Origin: Rhodococcus sp. ARC_M5
GTDB lineage: Bacteria > Actinomycetota > Actinomycetes > Mycobacteriales > Mycobacteriaceae
Assembly: GCF_022810405.1 (NCBI RefSeq)
Contig: NZ_JALGQE010000006.1
Span: 1-64,000, forward strand
DNA length: 64,000 bases
Direction of reading: 5' to 3'
In this document: one piece after another, positions 44,602 through 55,006 of the stretch
Numbering within the stretch: the stretch's first letter is position 1
How the letters are laid out: every line of letters starts with the position of its first letter
The notes under the pieces: generated by a model
What the model saw: the letters and a program-made list of their open reading frames with translations, nothing else
What the model was told of the DNA's origin: nothing
Databases searched by the model: none
Program-made: the position numbers and the translations under genes

Positions 44602-45824
44602 TTGGCTGCTCCCGAGTAGTCAGCGTGGTTGGGGTTCTCCCAGATGACGGTGCCGCCCATGCCGAGACCGATGCACATGGTCGTCAGGCCGTAGCGGACG
44701 TCGGGCTGCTGAGCGAACTGGCGGCTCAGTTGCGTCATCAGGCGAACGCCGGAGGAGGCGAGGGGGTGGCCGCACGCGATGGCTCCGCCCCACTGGTTGA
44801 CGCGGGGATCGTCGTCGGCGATGCCGTAGTGCTCGAGGAAGGCGAGGACCTGGATGGCGAAGGCCTCGTTGATCTCGAACAAGCCGATGTCGTCGATGTT
44901 CAATCCTGTTCGGCCGAGCAGCTTTTCGGTCGCGGGAACCGGTCCGATGCCCATGACGGCCGGGTCGACGCCTGCGAAGCTGAAGCCGACCATCCGCATG
45001 CCGATGTTCAGTCCCAGTTCGTGCGCGGTGTCCTCACCGGCCAGGATGGCGGCGGTGGCACCATCGTTGAGTCCCGCGGCGTTGCCTGCGGTGACGCGAC
45101 CTGCGGGGCGGAACGGTGTCTTGAGCTTGGCGAGATCGTCGACGGTGGTGCCGGGGCGAGGCGGCTCGTCCTCGGTGGCCAGGCCCCACCCGGCGGCGGA
45201 CTTGGTGGCGACGGGCACGAGGGTGTCGGCGATGAAGCCGGCCTTCTTGGCGGCGTCGTACTTGTTCTGGCTCGCGACGGCGTAGGCGTCGGTGCGGTCC
45301 TTGGTGATGCTCGGGAACCGGTCGTGCAGGTTCTCGGCGGTGTTACCCATCACCAGCGCGCTGGGATCGACGAGTTTGTCGGCGAGGAAGCGCGGGTTGG
45401 GGTCGACGCCTTCACCCATCGGGTGGCGGCCCATGTGTTCGACGCCACCGGCGATGACGACGTCGTACTGGCCGAAGCCGATGCCCGATCCGGTGGTGGT
45501 CACCGAGGTCATCGCGCCTGCGCACATGCGGTCGATCGCGAAGCCGGGGACGCTGCGGGGGAGTCCGGCCAGCAACGCGGACGTACGGCCGATCGTCAGG
45601 CCCTGGTCACCGGTCTGCGTGGTCGCGGCGATCGCGACCTCGTCGATGCGCTCGGGAGGGAGGTTGGGGTTCTTGCGAAGAAGTTCGCGGATGGCCTTGA
45701 CGACGAGGTCGTCGGCGCGAGTGTCGGCGTACATGCCCTTGGGGCCTGCCTTGCCGAACGGGGTACGGATGCCGTCGACGAAGACAACATTCCTTTGTGA
45801 GCTGGTGGACGCGGGTACAGACAC
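44598..45824 (-). CDS. fadA: Acetyl-CoA C-acyltransferase (3-ketoacyl-CoA thiolase)
   Basis: This is a 408-residue thiolase from the GTG at 45824 behind GGGAGG. The nucleophilic cysteine lies in FAIDRMCAGAMTSV, the central GGVEHMGRHPMG loop follows, and the C-terminal active site has FEINEAFAIQVLAF, GGAIACGHPLASSG and the second cysteine in TMCIGLGMGG. It performs the thiolytic last step of beta-oxidation; coupled translation with fadB implies a stoichiometric complex. The long upstream frame antisense to rnd is spurious. Confidence 0.95.
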   Translation of the reverse strand: MSVPASTSSQRNVVFVDGIRTPFGKAGPKGMYADTRADDLVVKAIRELLRKNPNLPPERIDEVAIAATTQTGDQGLTIGRTSALLAGLPRSVPGFAIDRMCAGAMTSVTTTGSGIGFGQYDVVIAGGVEHMGRHPMGEGVDPNPRFLADKLVDPSALVMGNTAENLHDRFPSITKDRTDAYAVASQNKYDAAKKAGFIADTLVPVATKSAAGWGLATEDEPPRPGTTVDDLAKLKTPFRPAGRVTAGNAAGLNDGATAAILAGEDTAHELGLNIGMRMVGFSFAGVDPAVMGIGPVPATEKLLGRTGLNIDDIGLFEINEAFAIQVLAFLEHYGIADDDPRVNQWGGAIACGHPLASSGVRLMTQLSRQFAQQPDVRYGLTTMCIGLGMGGTVIWENPNHADYSGAAK

Positions 45825-45895
45825 GCTTTTCGATCCTCCCGACAGATGCGGACGACTCGCCCGGGTGCCCGGACGCGCCCCTACTGTAGCCGGTA

Positions 45896-47176
45896 TTACC
45901 CGTCGGTAACTTGAGAAGGGTGCAGTGCTTCGGTCAGTACCGGCACCACCACCGTGCGCTGCCAGGGCCGAGCACCTCCCTCGACCAGTCGCGCGTCGAT
46001 CAGCTCGGCCGGGTCGACGGCGGGGTCGGCCGGTGTTCGCCAATCCCACACCAGTCGACGCAACAGATCGGGCATCAGCAGATTCTCGACCGGAACCGAC
46101 ACCGATTCGCTGAGCTCGGTCATCGCCGCTCGGACGTCGGCGAGTCGGGCAGCCGCGTCGGGATCGCGGCGGGCCCATCGATTGACCGGAGGTGGACCGT
46201 CGAAAGAGGCTGCCATCGAAGGCAACTCGGAGGTCGGCAGTGCCCGCGCGCGAGTCAGCGCCGTGGCCCACAATCGGGACGATCTGCGCTGACGGGGACC
46301 GCCGAAGACCGGAAGTTGCTCGAGCTCTCGCGAGGTTTTCGGGTCCGCTGTTGCCGCCGCCACGATGGCCGAGTCGGGCAACACTCGGCTCGGCGCCACA
46401 TCACGCTTGGCCGCCAATTCGTCTCGCGTGGTCCACAGTTCGCGAACGGCAGCGAGGGTGCGGGGAGACTTGATCGCATGGATCCCCGATGTCCGACGCC
46501 ATCTGTCGGTCTTGGGTTTGGGCGGCCCGAGAGTGAGGATGTGGGCGAATTCCTGTGCTGCCCAGTCGGTCTTGTCCTGCCGGTCGAGCTCCTCGGCCAT
46601 CGCGTCGCGCAATTCGAGAAGAACCTCGACGTCGAGTGCCGCGTAGTTGAGCCAGGTGTCGGGCAGGGGCCGGGTGGACCAGTCGGCGGCCCCGTGGCCC
46701 TTCTGCAGGGCCAGTCCGAGGGTGCGTTCGACGATGGCACCGAGTCCGACTCGATCGAATCCGGCGAGGCGTCCTGCCAGTTCGGTGTCGTAGAGCGTGG
46801 CGGGTACCAGGCCGAGTTCGGCGAGTCCCGGCAGGTCCTGATCGGCGGAGTGCAGTACCCATTCGAGCGGGTTGATCACCTCGGCGAGCGGAGCGAGGTC
46901 GCCGGAGACCGGGATCGGATCGAGCAGAACGGTGCCTGCGCCGCGGCGACGAAATTGCAGCAGGTAGGCGCGTTGGGAGTAGCGGAAGCCGGAGGCGCGT
47001 TCGGCGTCGACGGCGAGGGGGCCGTGACCCGCTGCGAGCAGGGCGGCAGCCGCGCGCACGGCGTCCGGCGTGTCGACCACGTCGGGTACGCCGTCAGCCG
47101 GGGCCAGTAGCGGAACGGCGACAGGCACGTTCGCCTCGTCGTCCGGCGTGGTCTCGGGAGAACTCTCGGCTGACAT
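45896..47176 (-). CDS. rnd: Ribonuclease D (DEDD exonuclease with HRDC domain)
   Basis: This 426-residue 3'-5' exoribonuclease starts at the ATG at 47176. Exo motif I is LAVDAERASGFRYSQRAYLLQF (D, E), motif II is HSADQDLPGL, and motif III lies near LNYAALDVEVLLEL with the conserved Tyr and Asp. An HRDC domain follows (AAVRELWTTRDELAAKRDVAPSRVLPDSAIVA), and a C-terminal domain of about 120 residues is typical of actinobacterial homologues (Rv2681). The role is probably tRNA or stable-RNA 3' maturation. It lies 40 bases downstream of the DUF3000 gene. Confidence 0.93.
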   Translation of the reverse strand: MSAESSPETTPDDEANVPVAVPLLAPADGVPDVVDTPDAVRAAAALLAAGHGPLAVDAERASGFRYSQRAYLLQFRRRGAGTVLLDPIPVSGDLAPLAEVINPLEWVLHSADQDLPGLAELGLVPATLYDTELAGRLAGFDRVGLGAIVERTLGLALQKGHGAADWSTRPLPDTWLNYAALDVEVLLELRDAMAEELDRQDKTDWAAQEFAHILTLGPPKPKTDRWRRTSGIHAIKSPRTLAAVRELWTTRDELAAKRDVAPSRVLPDSAIVAAATADPKTSRELEQLPVFGGPRQRRSSRLWATALTRARALPTSELPSMAASFDGPPPVNRWARRDPDAAARLADVRAAMTELSESVSVPVENLLMPDLLRRLVWDWRTPADPAVDPAELIDARLVEGGARPWQRTVVVPVLTEALHPSQVTDG

Positions 47177-47216
47177 GAGAAGTGACTCTAGGCCCTGCGG
47201 GTGGGAGGGCCGCCCA

Positions 47217-47816
47217 CTATGTCCGGCTGGAACTGCGCTGGCCGAGGGTGGTGATGCCCGCGGGCGGTAATCCGGCCGCGTAGGCGAGCACCTCGCAGAA
47301 CGCCTCGACGTGCGTCGAGAGGTCCTCGGACGTCGCCGTCCACGAAGCGCGAAGTTCGAGCTGATGAGCCTTGGGTGGCCCGGCAATGTCGCCGTAGCGC
47401 ACGGAGCTGGTGGAGGTGACCGTGCCACCCAGGGCGTTCAGGGGCTCCGACCGTGACTCAAGTGCGTCGACCAACCAGCTCCAGCCGACCTCGGGGAGCA
47501 GAGGATCGTCGGCGAGGGATTCGTCCACGTCCGCCTGGATGTAGGCGACCAGCCGCAGGGTGCCGTTCCAGGCTTCTGCGCCGTCGGGGTCGTACAGAAG
47601 GATGAGACGACCGAATGCGTCGCCGTCGCTCTGTTCCTCGACCTGCTCGGACTCGGCGTGTTTGACCTCGGCCCCGATTGCGTAACTGTAGGGAGCGAGG
47701 CGTTGCGGCGGCCTGATCGGACCGATTTCGATCGCCGGGTGTACCTGAGCCCGATGCATCGCGTCGATGGCGGCGCGGAAAGGCGCAGGTTCGGCGGTTG
47801 ATCGGGGTTCGGTCAC
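47217..47816 (-). CDS. DUF3000 family protein
   Basis: This 199-residue soluble protein starts at the GTG at 47816. It shows the DUF3000 signature [40 protein letters not shown] near the N-terminus and [33 protein letters not shown] near the C-terminus. It corresponds to Rv2680. It lies directly upstream of rnd on the same strand and is divergent from hemE. Function is unknown. Confidence 0.88.
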   Translation of the reverse strand: MTEPRSTAEPAPFRAAIDAMHRAQVHPAIEIGPIRPPQRLAPYSYAIGAEVKHAESEQVEEQSDGDAFGRLILLYDPDGAEAWNGTLRLVAYIQADVDESLADDPLLPEVGWSWLVDALESRSEPLNALGGTVTSTSSVRYGDIAGPPKAHQLELRASWTATSEDLSTHVEAFCEVLAYAAGLPPAGITTLGQRSSSRT

Positions 47817-47941
47817 GTCATCGGACGTTAGACGCGTCACGTTGCCGTGCGACGGAGGCGCGCCGAGTCGTGATCGAACTGCGGCGGGTGTGTCGCCCTT
47901 GGTGGCGGTTGTACTTCTCACACGTGGCAGCATGGACGTCG

Positions 47942-49015
47942 ATGAACGCCGAACCGCACGCCGCCGCCCCCGCCCGCCGAGAACTCCCGGACGCGCCGTT
48001 CCTCGCCGCGATCGCAGGTCGAGCTCCCTCGCGTCGGCCGGTGTGGTTCATGCGGCAGGCCGGTAGGTCACTGCCCGAGTACCGCAAGATTCGTGCAGGC
48101 ATCGGCATGTTGGATTCGTGCTTCCGTCCTGACCTCGTGGCCGAGATCACCCTGCAACCCGTCCGTCGGCACGACGTCGACGCGGCAATCCTGTTCTCGG
48201 ACATCGTCGTCCCGCTCAAGGCCGCCGGCATAGACCTCGACATCGTCGCCGGTACCGGACCGGTCGTCGCGCAGCCTGTACGGTCGGCTGCCGACGTCGC
48301 CGCGTTGCCGATTCTGACCCCCGACCAGGTGGAGCCGGTGGCCGATGCGGTGCGGATCCTCACCCGAGAACTCGGTGGTACGCCGCTCATCGGCTTCGCG
48401 GGCGCGCCCTTCACGCTCGCGTCGTATCTGGTCGAGGGCGGTCCGAGTCGAAATCACGAGAAGACCAAAGCGCTGATGCGGTCCGATCCGGCGACGTGGC
48501 ACGCGCTGCTCGACGCACTGGCCACCACCACGATCACGTTCCTGCAGGCTCAGCTCGCTGCAGGCGTCGACGCAGTGCAGGTGTTCGACTCCTGGGCGGG
48601 TGCGCTGTCCCTCGCCGACTATCGCGAGTACGTGCTGCCGCACTCGACGCGAGTGTTCGACGCCGTGTCCTCGGCCGGTGTACCGAAGATCCACTTCGGC
48701 GTCGGAACCGGAGAACTGCTCGGGGCGATGGGTGAGGCCGGGGCCGACGTCGTCGGCGTCGACTGGCGGATCCCACTCGACGACGCCGTGCACCGCGTCG
48801 GCGGCGGCAAAGCCCTCCAGGGCAATCTCGATCCAGCGGTGCTGTTCGCCGGCTGGGATGCCGTGGAGACGGAAGTTCGACGCATCGCCGCCGAGGGAGA
48901 CCGCGCGGTGGCGGCCGGAGCGCGCGGACATGTGTTCAACCTCGGACACGGAGTGCTGCCCGATACCGATCCCGAGATTCTGACGCGCGTGGTGTCGCTG
49001 GTGCATTCGTTGTGA
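47942..49015 (+). CDS. hemE: Uroporphyrinogen III decarboxylase
   Basis: This 357-residue enzyme decarboxylates uroporphyrinogen III to coproporphyrinogen III. Visible are the substrate-binding [18 protein letters not shown], the catalytic Asp in [15 protein letters not shown], the Tyr region [17 protein letters not shown], and the C-terminal [12 protein letters not shown] with the conserved His. It is the first gene of the haem operon; the stop overlaps the GTG of hemY. The ATG at 47942 was chosen from family length. Confidence 0.97.
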   Translation: MNAEPHAAAPARRELPDAPFLAAIAGRAPSRRPVWFMRQAGRSLPEYRKIRAGIGMLDSCFRPDLVAEITLQPVRRHDVDAAILFSDIVVPLKAAGIDLDIVAGTGPVVAQPVRSAADVAALPILTPDQVEPVADAVRILTRELGGTPLIGFAGAPFTLASYLVEGGPSRNHEKTKALMRSDPATWHALLDALATTTITFLQAQLAAGVDAVQVFDSWAGALSLADYREYVLPHSTRVFDAVSSAGVPKIHFGVGTGELLGAMGEAGADVVGVDWRIPLDDAVHRVGGGKALQGNLDPAVLFAGWDAVETEVRRIAAEGDRAVAAGARGHVFNLGHGVLPDTDPEILTRVVSLVHSL

Positions 49016-50367
49016 CCGTCCGGCGGTACGCCGTGATCGGCGGCGGAATTTCCGGCCTCGTCGCGGCGTATCGCCTTCGGCAGTCCTGCGGGCCGGATGC
49101 CGAGATCACTCTCGTCGAGAGCTCGTCCCGCATCGGCGGCACGCTGCGCACCACCACAGTCGGCACGGACTCGCTCGACGTCGGTGCGGAAGCCTTCATC
49201 GGTCGACGGCCGGAGGTGCCGGCACTGCTCGCCGAGTTGGGCCTGTCGGATCAACTGGTGTACCCGGCGCCGGTGCGTCCGCTCGTTTTCTCCGGCGGTC
49301 GAACACACGCACTTCCGCTCGGCACCCTGATGGGTATCCCGTCCTCTGCCGACTCGGTACGGGATCTGGTGGACCCCCAAGACCTGCACCTCATCGAGAC
49401 CGAGACCGCGCGGCCCTTCGCATGGACCGCGGGTTCGGACGTGAGTGTGGCCGATCTCGTAGGCACCAGATTCGGCTCTCAGGTGGTCAGCCGTTCGGTC
49501 GATCCACTGCTCGGCGGTGTGTACTCCGGTTCGTCGAGCTCCATCGGCGTCCGCGCGGCACTGCCCACGTTGGCTGCCGCGTTGGACGGCGGCGCGGCGA
49601 ACCTGACCGAGGCAGTGCTGACAGCATTGCCCACCCCGTCGCCCGGACCGGTGTTCGGCGGCCTGCGCGACGGTTATGCGGTACTGCTCGACGCCCTTGT
49701 CGCCGCGACCGATGCCAGAACGGTTGTCGGAGCACACGTGGGGCGAATAGGCCGCGAATCCGATGGGTGGTTCGTCGATGGCGTCGGACTCGTCGACGGA
49801 GTGGTGCTGGCGGTCCCGGCGCCGATTCTCGGTCGGCTGATCGCGGAGGTGGCACCAGCGGCGTCGCAGGCCGCGCGGGATATCGAACTTGCATCGTCGG
49901 TCGTCGTCGCGCTCGCTTTCCCCAAGACGACGGAGCTGCCGCAGAACTCGGGAATCCTGGTGGCCACGGACGCAGGCCTGGACGTCAAGGCCTTCACCCT
50001 GTCGAGCCGCAAATGGCCGCACCTCGGGGAGCGTGGTGCGGTACTGCTGCGGGCCTCGCTCGGCCGCTTCGGCGACTACACGGCCTCGGACCGATCCGAC
50101 GAGGACACGATCGCGATCGCGCTCGCGGACCTCGAAACGGTGTCGAGCGTCGATGCACGTCCGCTGGCGGCAACCGTGCAGCGATGGCCGGGAGGCCTGC
50201 CGCAGTACGCGCCGGGGCACCTCGATCGCGTTGCTGCCATCGAGGCCGGAGTTGCCGACCTACCCGGCCTCGAGGTCACGGGAGCCTGGCAGCGCGGCGT
50301 CGGGGTGCCCGCGTGTATTGCGTCCGCCACCACCGCTGCCGCCCGTGTGATCGAAGTGGCACGATAG
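49012..50367 (+). CDS. hemY: Protoporphyrinogen/coproporphyrinogen III oxidase (HemY/CgoX)
   Basis: This 451-residue FAD enzyme starts at a GTG overlapping the hemE stop. The FAD dinucleotide motif is [18 protein letters not shown] followed by [12 protein letters not shown]; the amine-oxidase core contains [16 protein letters not shown] and QPF-like [11 protein letters not shown] segments; the C-terminus has the second FAD contact [20 protein letters not shown]. In actinobacteria this enzyme oxidises coproporphyrinogen III to coproporphyrin III in the coproporphyrin-dependent pathway, consistent with hemQ next door. Confidence 0.94.
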   Translation: MTVRRYAVIGGGISGLVAAYRLRQSCGPDAEITLVESSSRIGGTLRTTTVGTDSLDVGAEAFIGRRPEVPALLAELGLSDQLVYPAPVRPLVFSGGRTHALPLGTLMGIPSSADSVRDLVDPQDLHLIETETARPFAWTAGSDVSVADLVGTRFGSQVVSRSVDPLLGGVYSGSSSSIGVRAALPTLAAALDGGAANLTEAVLTALPTPSPGPVFGGLRDGYAVLLDALVAATDARTVVGAHVGRIGRESDGWFVDGVGLVDGVVLAVPAPILGRLIAEVAPAASQAARDIELASSVVVALAFPKTTELPQNSGILVATDAGLDVKAFTLSSRKWPHLGERGAVLLRASLGRFGDYTASDRSDEDTIAIALADLETVSSVDARPLAATVQRWPGGLPQYAPGHLDRVAAIEAGVADLPGLEVTGAWQRGVGVPACIASATTAAARVIEVAR

Positions 50368-50371
50368 GGCC

Positions 50372-51067
50372 ATGGCACGCCTCGATTACTCAGCGCTCAA
50401 CTCGACTCTCCGCTATCTGATGTTCTCGGTCTACAAGGTCACGCCCGGGGTTCTGGGCGAGGATCGGGCCGAGGCCGCCAAGGAGGCGAAAGTCTTCTTC
50501 GAAAGTCGGGAAGACAAGGGTGTAGCGGTGCGTGGGGTCTACGACATCGCCGGTATGCGTGCCGACGCCGACTTCATGGTGTGGACGCACGCCGAACGCA
50601 TCGAGGACCTCCAGGCGACATACTCCGACTTCCGGCGCACCACCGCACTGGGCAAGGCGAGCACTCCGGTCTGGAGCAACACCGCCCTCCATCGCCCGGC
50701 CGAGTTCAACAAGAGCCACGTCCCGGCCTTCATCGCGGGTGAGGATCCGGGCGCGTACATCTGTGTCTACCCGTTCGTCCGGTCGATCGACTGGTACCTG
50801 CTGCCCGACGAGGAGCGTCGGACGATGCTCGCCGACCACGGCATGGCGGCTCGCGGCTACAAGGACGTACGCGCGAACACCGTGCCGTCGTTCGCGCTCG
50901 GCGACTACGAATGGATCCTGGCCTTCGAGGCCCCGGAACTCGATCGCATCGTGGACCTGATGCGTGACCTGCGGGCCACCGAGGCGAGGCGACACGTGCG
51001 CGAGGAGACCCCGTTCTTCACCGGCCCTCGGGTCGAGGTGGACGCGCTCGTCGAATCCCTGCCGTGA
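50372..51067 (+). CDS. hemQ: Coproheme decarboxylase (HemQ/ChdC, chlorite-dismutase family)
   Basis: This 231-residue enzyme converts coproheme III to haem b with H2O2, the last step of the coproporphyrin-dependent pathway. Conserved features are the N-terminal [14 protein letters not shown], the strand with [13 protein letters not shown] containing the catalytic tyrosine, the loop MLADHG with the proximal-histidine region, and [17 protein letters not shown]. It begins four bases after the hemY stop and overlaps the HAD gene. Confidence 0.95.
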   Translation: MARLDYSALNSTLRYLMFSVYKVTPGVLGEDRAEAAKEAKVFFESREDKGVAVRGVYDIAGMRADADFMVWTHAERIEDLQATYSDFRRTTALGKASTPVWSNTALHRPAEFNKSHVPAFIAGEDPGAYICVYPFVRSIDWYLLPDEERRTMLADHGMAARGYKDVRANTVPSFALGDYEWILAFEAPELDRIVDLMRDLRATEARRHVREETPFFTGPRVEVDALVESLP

Positions 51068-51768
51068 CGACGACGGGCACCCCCACCATCGACGCCGTCC
51101 TGTTCGATTTCTCGGGCACGCTGTTCCGGCTGGAGGAGCACCCGACCTGGTTCGACGGCATCCACGATGCAGACGGCACTCCGGTCGACGGAGCAGGAGC
51201 CGCGGAACTGATGCGGCGCATGACGGCACCGGTGGGGGAGACGGTCGAGTTCGACGACGCGACGCGTCATGCCTGGCGCCACCGAGACCTCGACCCAGCC
51301 CTGCACCGACAGGCGTATCTGCACGTGCTCGCGCAGTCCGGGGTCACCGATCCGCAGCAGGCCGAGTCGGTGTACGGACGCGTGATCGACGCAGACTCGT
51401 GGACGCCGTATCCGGACACCGAGGCGGTGCTGAAAAGGCTTGCGCGCGAATCGGTTCGGGTGGGGGTGCTGAGCAATATCGCATTCGACATCCGTCCTGC
51501 CTTCGTCGATCGCGATCTCGATCGGTACGTGGATCACTTCGTGCTGTCGTTCGAGGTCGGGCACGTCAAGCCGCAGCCGGAGATCTTTCGACACGCGGTC
51601 CAGGCCCTTGGTGTCGATCCCGCACGCACGCTGATGGTGGGCGACAGCGCCGAGGCCGACGGTGCCGCGCGGGACATCGGGTGCCACTTCGCGCTCGTCG
51701 ATCCGGTGCCGACGTCGGAACGCCCTGACGCTCTGCTGAAGGCGCTGCGCGAGTTCGGAATTCGATGA
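51064..51768 (+). CDS. HAD-superfamily hydrolase
   Basis: This 234-residue phosphatase-like protein starts at a GTG overlapping hemQ. HAD motif I is [11 protein letters not shown] with the second aspartate replaced by serine (DFSGT instead of DxDGT), motif II is [10 protein letters not shown], motif III is the lysine in [10 protein letters not shown], and motif IV is [13 protein letters not shown]. The replacement at the acid/base position is common in haloacid-dehalogenase-type and some phosphatase members, so the substrate is uncertain. Coupling to the haem operon suggests co-regulation. Confidence 0.85.
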   Translation: MTTTGTPTIDAVLFDFSGTLFRLEEHPTWFDGIHDADGTPVDGAGAAELMRRMTAPVGETVEFDDATRHAWRHRDLDPALHRQAYLHVLAQSGVTDPQQAESVYGRVIDADSWTPYPDTEAVLKRLARESVRVGVLSNIAFDIRPAFVDRDLDRYVDHFVLSFEVGHVKPQPEIFRHAVQALGVDPARTLMVGDSAEADGAARDIGCHFALVDPVPTSERPDALLKALREFGIR

Positions 51769-54086
51769 CCCGAGTAGCCGGTGCCCAGCACATGGGCCAC
51801 TGGGGCATGTTTCGTGCCGAGTCGGACGGCCGCGATGTCACCGCGGTCCATCCCGAGGTGACCGACAGTAATCCCTCCCCGGTGTTGGGCAACCTCGTCG
51901 GGTCGGTGACCCATCGATCCCGCGTCACCGCACCGTCGGTGCGCAGGGGCTGGCTCGAGCACGGGCCGGGTCCGACCGACAAGCGTGGCAGCGACGAGTT
52001 CGTCGAGGTCTCGTGGGGCGAGCTGACGGACGTACTGTCGAACGAATTACGCAGAGTAGTAGAAACATTCGGTAACAACGCCATCTACGGCGGGTCGTAC
52101 GGGTGGGCGAGCGCCGGACGCTTCCATCACGCGCAGAGTCAGGTGCATCGCTTTCTGAACTGCATCGGCGGTTACACACGATCGGTGCACAGCTACTCAC
52201 TGGGTGCGACCGGTGTCATCATGCCGCACGTCCTCGGTGCGCACTGGAAGATGTTCTCGCGCTCCACGTCCTGGAACGTGATTGCCGCACACACCGAATT
52301 GCTGGTGGCGTTCGGCGGAGTCCCGGTGAAGAACACCGGTATCAATCACGGTGGCACCTCGGATCATCCGACGGTCGACTCGCTCGACGCGATGCGCGCC
52401 CGGGGTGGGCAGATCGTCACCGTGAGTCCGCTACGAAACGACATGAGTGGCGACGCTCGATGGATCGCCCCGCGACCCGGCACCGACGTAGCGATGATGC
52501 TGGCGCTCGCATTCGTGCTCGCCGACGAAAAGCTGCACGACCCAGCGTTTCTGGAGAAGTACTGCGAGGGCTATCCGGAGTTCGAGCGGTACCTGCTCGG
52601 CATCACGGACGGCACACCCAAGACCCCGCAGTGGGCGTCGACGATCTGCGGCATCGAGGCTGCGGAGATCGCGGATCTCGCGCGGGAGATGGCGTCGAAA
52701 CGCACGATGGTGACGGTCACGTGGTCACTGCAACGGACGCAGCACGGCGAGCAGGCCCCGTGGATGGGCATCACGCTGGCATCGATGTTGGGTCGGATCG
52801 GCGTGCCCGGTGGGGGATTCGGACACGGCTACGGCTCGATGAACGAGCCCGGGTTGGCCCCGGTGCCGTATCCCTTACCGACCCTGCCACAGGGAATCAA
52901 TCCGGTGCCCGATTTGATCCCGGTGGCCGCGGTCTCGGACATGTTGCTCGATCCCGGTGGTGAATTCGATTACAACGGTGAGCGATTGACCTATCCGGAC
53001 ATCAAGGTCGTCTACTGGGCCGGCGGCAATCCGTTCCACCATCACCAGGATCTCGGACGGCTGCGTCGCGCTCTCGGTAGACCCGACACCGTCGTCGTAC
53101 ACGATCCCTACTGGACACCGATGGCCAAGCACGCCGACATCGTCGTACCGTCGACCACGTCGTTGGAACGGTCGGACTTGAGCTGCACGCGCAACGATCC
53201 GTTGCTTGTCGCGATGGAACCGGCCGTGGCCCGCTTCGCAGATTCGCGAGACGACTACGACACCTTCGCCGAGCTGGCGGCGAAACTCGGTGTGGGTGAG
53301 CAGTTCACCGAGGGACGTAGCTCGCAGCAATGGCTGGAGCATCTGTACGGGCAGTGGCGCGGATATCTACGCGCAGGCGGCGTCGATACGCCGGAGTACG
53401 AAAATTTCCGGCGCGAGGGGTCGTTTCGGATGCAGACCGAGGACGATCTGACGTTCCTCCAAGATTTTCGATCCGACCCGGCGCGGAACGCCCTGCGCAC
53501 CCCGAGCGGCAAGATCGAGATCTTCTCGGCAACGGTTGCGAGCTTCGACTACGACGATTGCCGTGGGCATCCGATGTGGTTCGAGCCGCAGGAATGGCTC
53601 GGCGGACCACGCGCCCAACAGTTTCCGTTGCACCTGATCGCCAATCAGCCGCGCACCAGGCTGCACAGTCAGCTCGATCACGGTGCGGTGAGCCGCAACT
53701 CGAAGATTCAGGGCCGCGAGCCCGTACGCATGCACCCGTCTGCGGCCGCGGCCAGGGGAGTATCGGACGGGGACGTCGTGCGGGTGTTCAACGACCGCGG
53801 CTCGTGCCTGGCCGGTGTGATCGTCGACGACGCGATGCTGGATTCGGTCGTTCAGCTGTCCACCGGGGCCTGGTACGACCCTGAAGATCCGGCCGATCCC
53901 GATTCGATGTGCAAGCACGGCAGCGTGAATGTGCTCACCGCAGACGAGGGATCGTCGGCGCTCGCACGTGGGTGCACCGGCCAACACGTGTTGGTGGAGA
54001 TCGAACGCTACGACGAGCCGTTGCCGCCGATCACAGCGTTCGATCCACCTGTGCGGACAAAGGTCAGAACACGACCCGAGAGATGA
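51765..54086 (+). CDS. Molybdopterin oxidoreductase of the BisC/TorA/DMSO-reductase type
   Basis: This 773-residue bis-MGD enzyme starts at an ATG overlapping the HAD stop. It lacks a Tat signal and the N-terminal iron-sulfur cysteines, as in cytosolic BisC (biotin sulfoxide / methionine sulfoxide reductase). The Mo-ligand segment NCIGGYTRSVHSYSLGA places the ligand serine at residue 145. Cofactor-binding segments AGGNPFHHHQDL and HLIANQPRTRLHSQLD are evident, and a C-terminal molydop-binding domain is complete. Likely role: repair of sulfoxides or N-oxides in the cytoplasm. The 3' end overlaps the convergent MaoC gene by 23 bases. Confidence 0.87.
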   Translation: MTRVAGAQHMGHWGMFRAESDGRDVTAVHPEVTDSNPSPVLGNLVGSVTHRSRVTAPSVRRGWLEHGPGPTDKRGSDEFVEVSWGELTDVLSNELRRVVETFGNNAIYGGSYGWASAGRFHHAQSQVHRFLNCIGGYTRSVHSYSLGATGVIMPHVLGAHWKMFSRSTSWNVIAAHTELLVAFGGVPVKNTGINHGGTSDHPTVDSLDAMRARGGQIVTVSPLRNDMSGDARWIAPRPGTDVAMMLALAFVLADEKLHDPAFLEKYCEGYPEFERYLLGITDGTPKTPQWASTICGIEAAEIADLAREMASKRTMVTVTWSLQRTQHGEQAPWMGITLASMLGRIGVPGGGFGHGYGSMNEPGLAPVPYPLPTLPQGINPVPDLIPVAAVSDMLLDPGGEFDYNGERLTYPDIKVVYWAGGNPFHHHQDLGRLRRALGRPDTVVVHDPYWTPMAKHADIVVPSTTSLERSDLSCTRNDPLLVAMEPAVARFADSRDDYDTFAELAAKLGVGEQFTEGRSSQQWLEHLYGQWRGYLRAGGVDTPEYENFRREGSFRMQTEDDLTFLQDFRSDPARNALRTPSGKIEIFSATVASFDYDDCRGHPMWFEPQEWLGGPRAQQFPLHLIANQPRTRLHSQLDHGAVSRNSKIQGREPVRMHPSAAAARGVSDGDVVRVFNDRGSCLAGVIVDDAMLDSVVQLSTGAWYDPEDPADPDSMCKHGSVNVLTADEGSSALARGCTGQHVLVEIERYDEPLPPITAFDPPVRTKVRTRPER

Positions 54087-54522
54087 TCTCGGCGACGAGC
54101 GCGGGCTTGTCCTCGCCCTCGATCTGCAACGTTCCCGCCGTCACCAGCTGTAGTGCTCCACCGGATACTTCCTCGGCGGAGACGAGGGTGGTCTGCAGGC
54201 GCACGTGGGCTCCGACCTTCACCGGGTTGATGAAGCGAACCTTGTTGGAGCCGTAGTTGATTCCGAGCTTGGTGTTCTCGATCGTGTAGATCTGCCAGTT
54301 GAGCATCGACACCAGGGACAGGCTCAGGAATCCGTGTGCGATCGGTGCGCCGAACGGGCTTTCCTTCTTCGCCCGTTCGACGTCCACGTGGATCCACTGA
54401 TGATCGCCGGTGGCGTCGGCGAAAGTGTTCACCCGTTCCTGGGTGATCTGCAGCCAATCGCTGGTACCGAGGTCTTCGCCGACGGCGGCCTTGATCTGCT
54501 CTGGTGAGGTGAAAGTGCGCAT
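54064..54522 (-). CDS. MaoC-like (R)-specific enoyl-CoA hydratase
   Basis: This is a 152-residue hot-dog-fold protein from the ATG at 54522; the GTG at 54528 is an alternative. The hydratase-2 motif is visible as ADATGDHQWIHVDVERAKKESPFGAPIAHGFLSLSL with catalytic Asp and His. The short single-domain form resembles mycobacterial MaoC dehydratases and the N-terminal half of HadB-type subunits. Substrate chain length is not predictable. Confidence 0.9.
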   Translation of the reverse strand: MRTFTSPEQIKAAVGEDLGTSDWLQITQERVNTFADATGDHQWIHVDVERAKKESPFGAPIAHGFLSLSLVSMLNWQIYTIENTKLGINYGSNKVRFINPVKVGAHVRLQTTLVSAEEVSGGALQLVTAGTLQIEGEDKPALVAEIISRVVF

Positions 54523-54550
54523 GCTCACAGTATGGCTCGAGCAGAGCGGA

Positions 54551-54979
54551 TCAGGATGCAGGCTTGAGCGTCAACGAGATCGAGTTGATGCAGTACCGCT
54601 GGTCGGTCGGCGTGGGGTAGCCCTCGCCCTCGAAGACGTGCCCGAGGTGACTGTGGCAGGTGCGGCAGACGACCTCGACGCGGCGCATTCCGAGCGTGGT
54701 GTCCTCTTTGAGGATGACCGCATCGCTGTCGGCCGGGTCGAAGAAGGACGGCCAACCGCAATGGGATTCGAACTTCTCGGTGCTGCGGAACAGTTCGGCA
54801 CCGCAGGCGCGGCACTCGTAGATGCCCTCGGTGGTGGTGTCGGTGTATTCGCCGACGCCCGGTCGTTCGGTGCCGGCCTGCCGGAGCACCGCGTATTCCT
54901 CGGGGGTCAGCTTCTCGCGCCACTGTGCGTCGGTGAGCTGGACGGCGGGAGCGGAGTTGTTGTCGGTTGCTGAACTCAT
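54551..54979 (-). CDS. msrB: Peptide-methionine (R)-S-oxide reductase MsrB
   Basis: This 142-residue enzyme reduces methionine-R-sulfoxide in proteins. Two zinc-binding CxxC pairs (YECRACG and VCRTCHSHLGH), the substrate segment HCGWPSF and the catalytic cysteine in QRYCINSISL are all present. It corresponds to Rv2674. It lies 28 bases upstream of the MaoC gene on the same strand and close to the BisC-type enzyme, which would act on the S-epimer of free methionine sulfoxide. Confidence 0.96.
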   Translation of the reverse strand: MSSATDNNSAPAVQLTDAQWREKLTPEEYAVLRQAGTERPGVGEYTDTTTEGIYECRACGAELFRSTEKFESHCGWPSFFDPADSDAVILKEDTTLGMRRVEVVCRTCHSHLGHVFEGEGYPTPTDQRYCINSISLTLKPAS

Positions 54980-55006
54980 GCTTCCACGCTAATACGATTT
55001 GTCGGG

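Noticed and set aside
48535-48570. A further copy of the dispersed repeat in hemE (TTCCTGCAGGCTC)
   Set aside because: Only 13 bases match, and they encode the conserved hemE segment [10 protein letters not shown], so it is a chance match under protein constraint.
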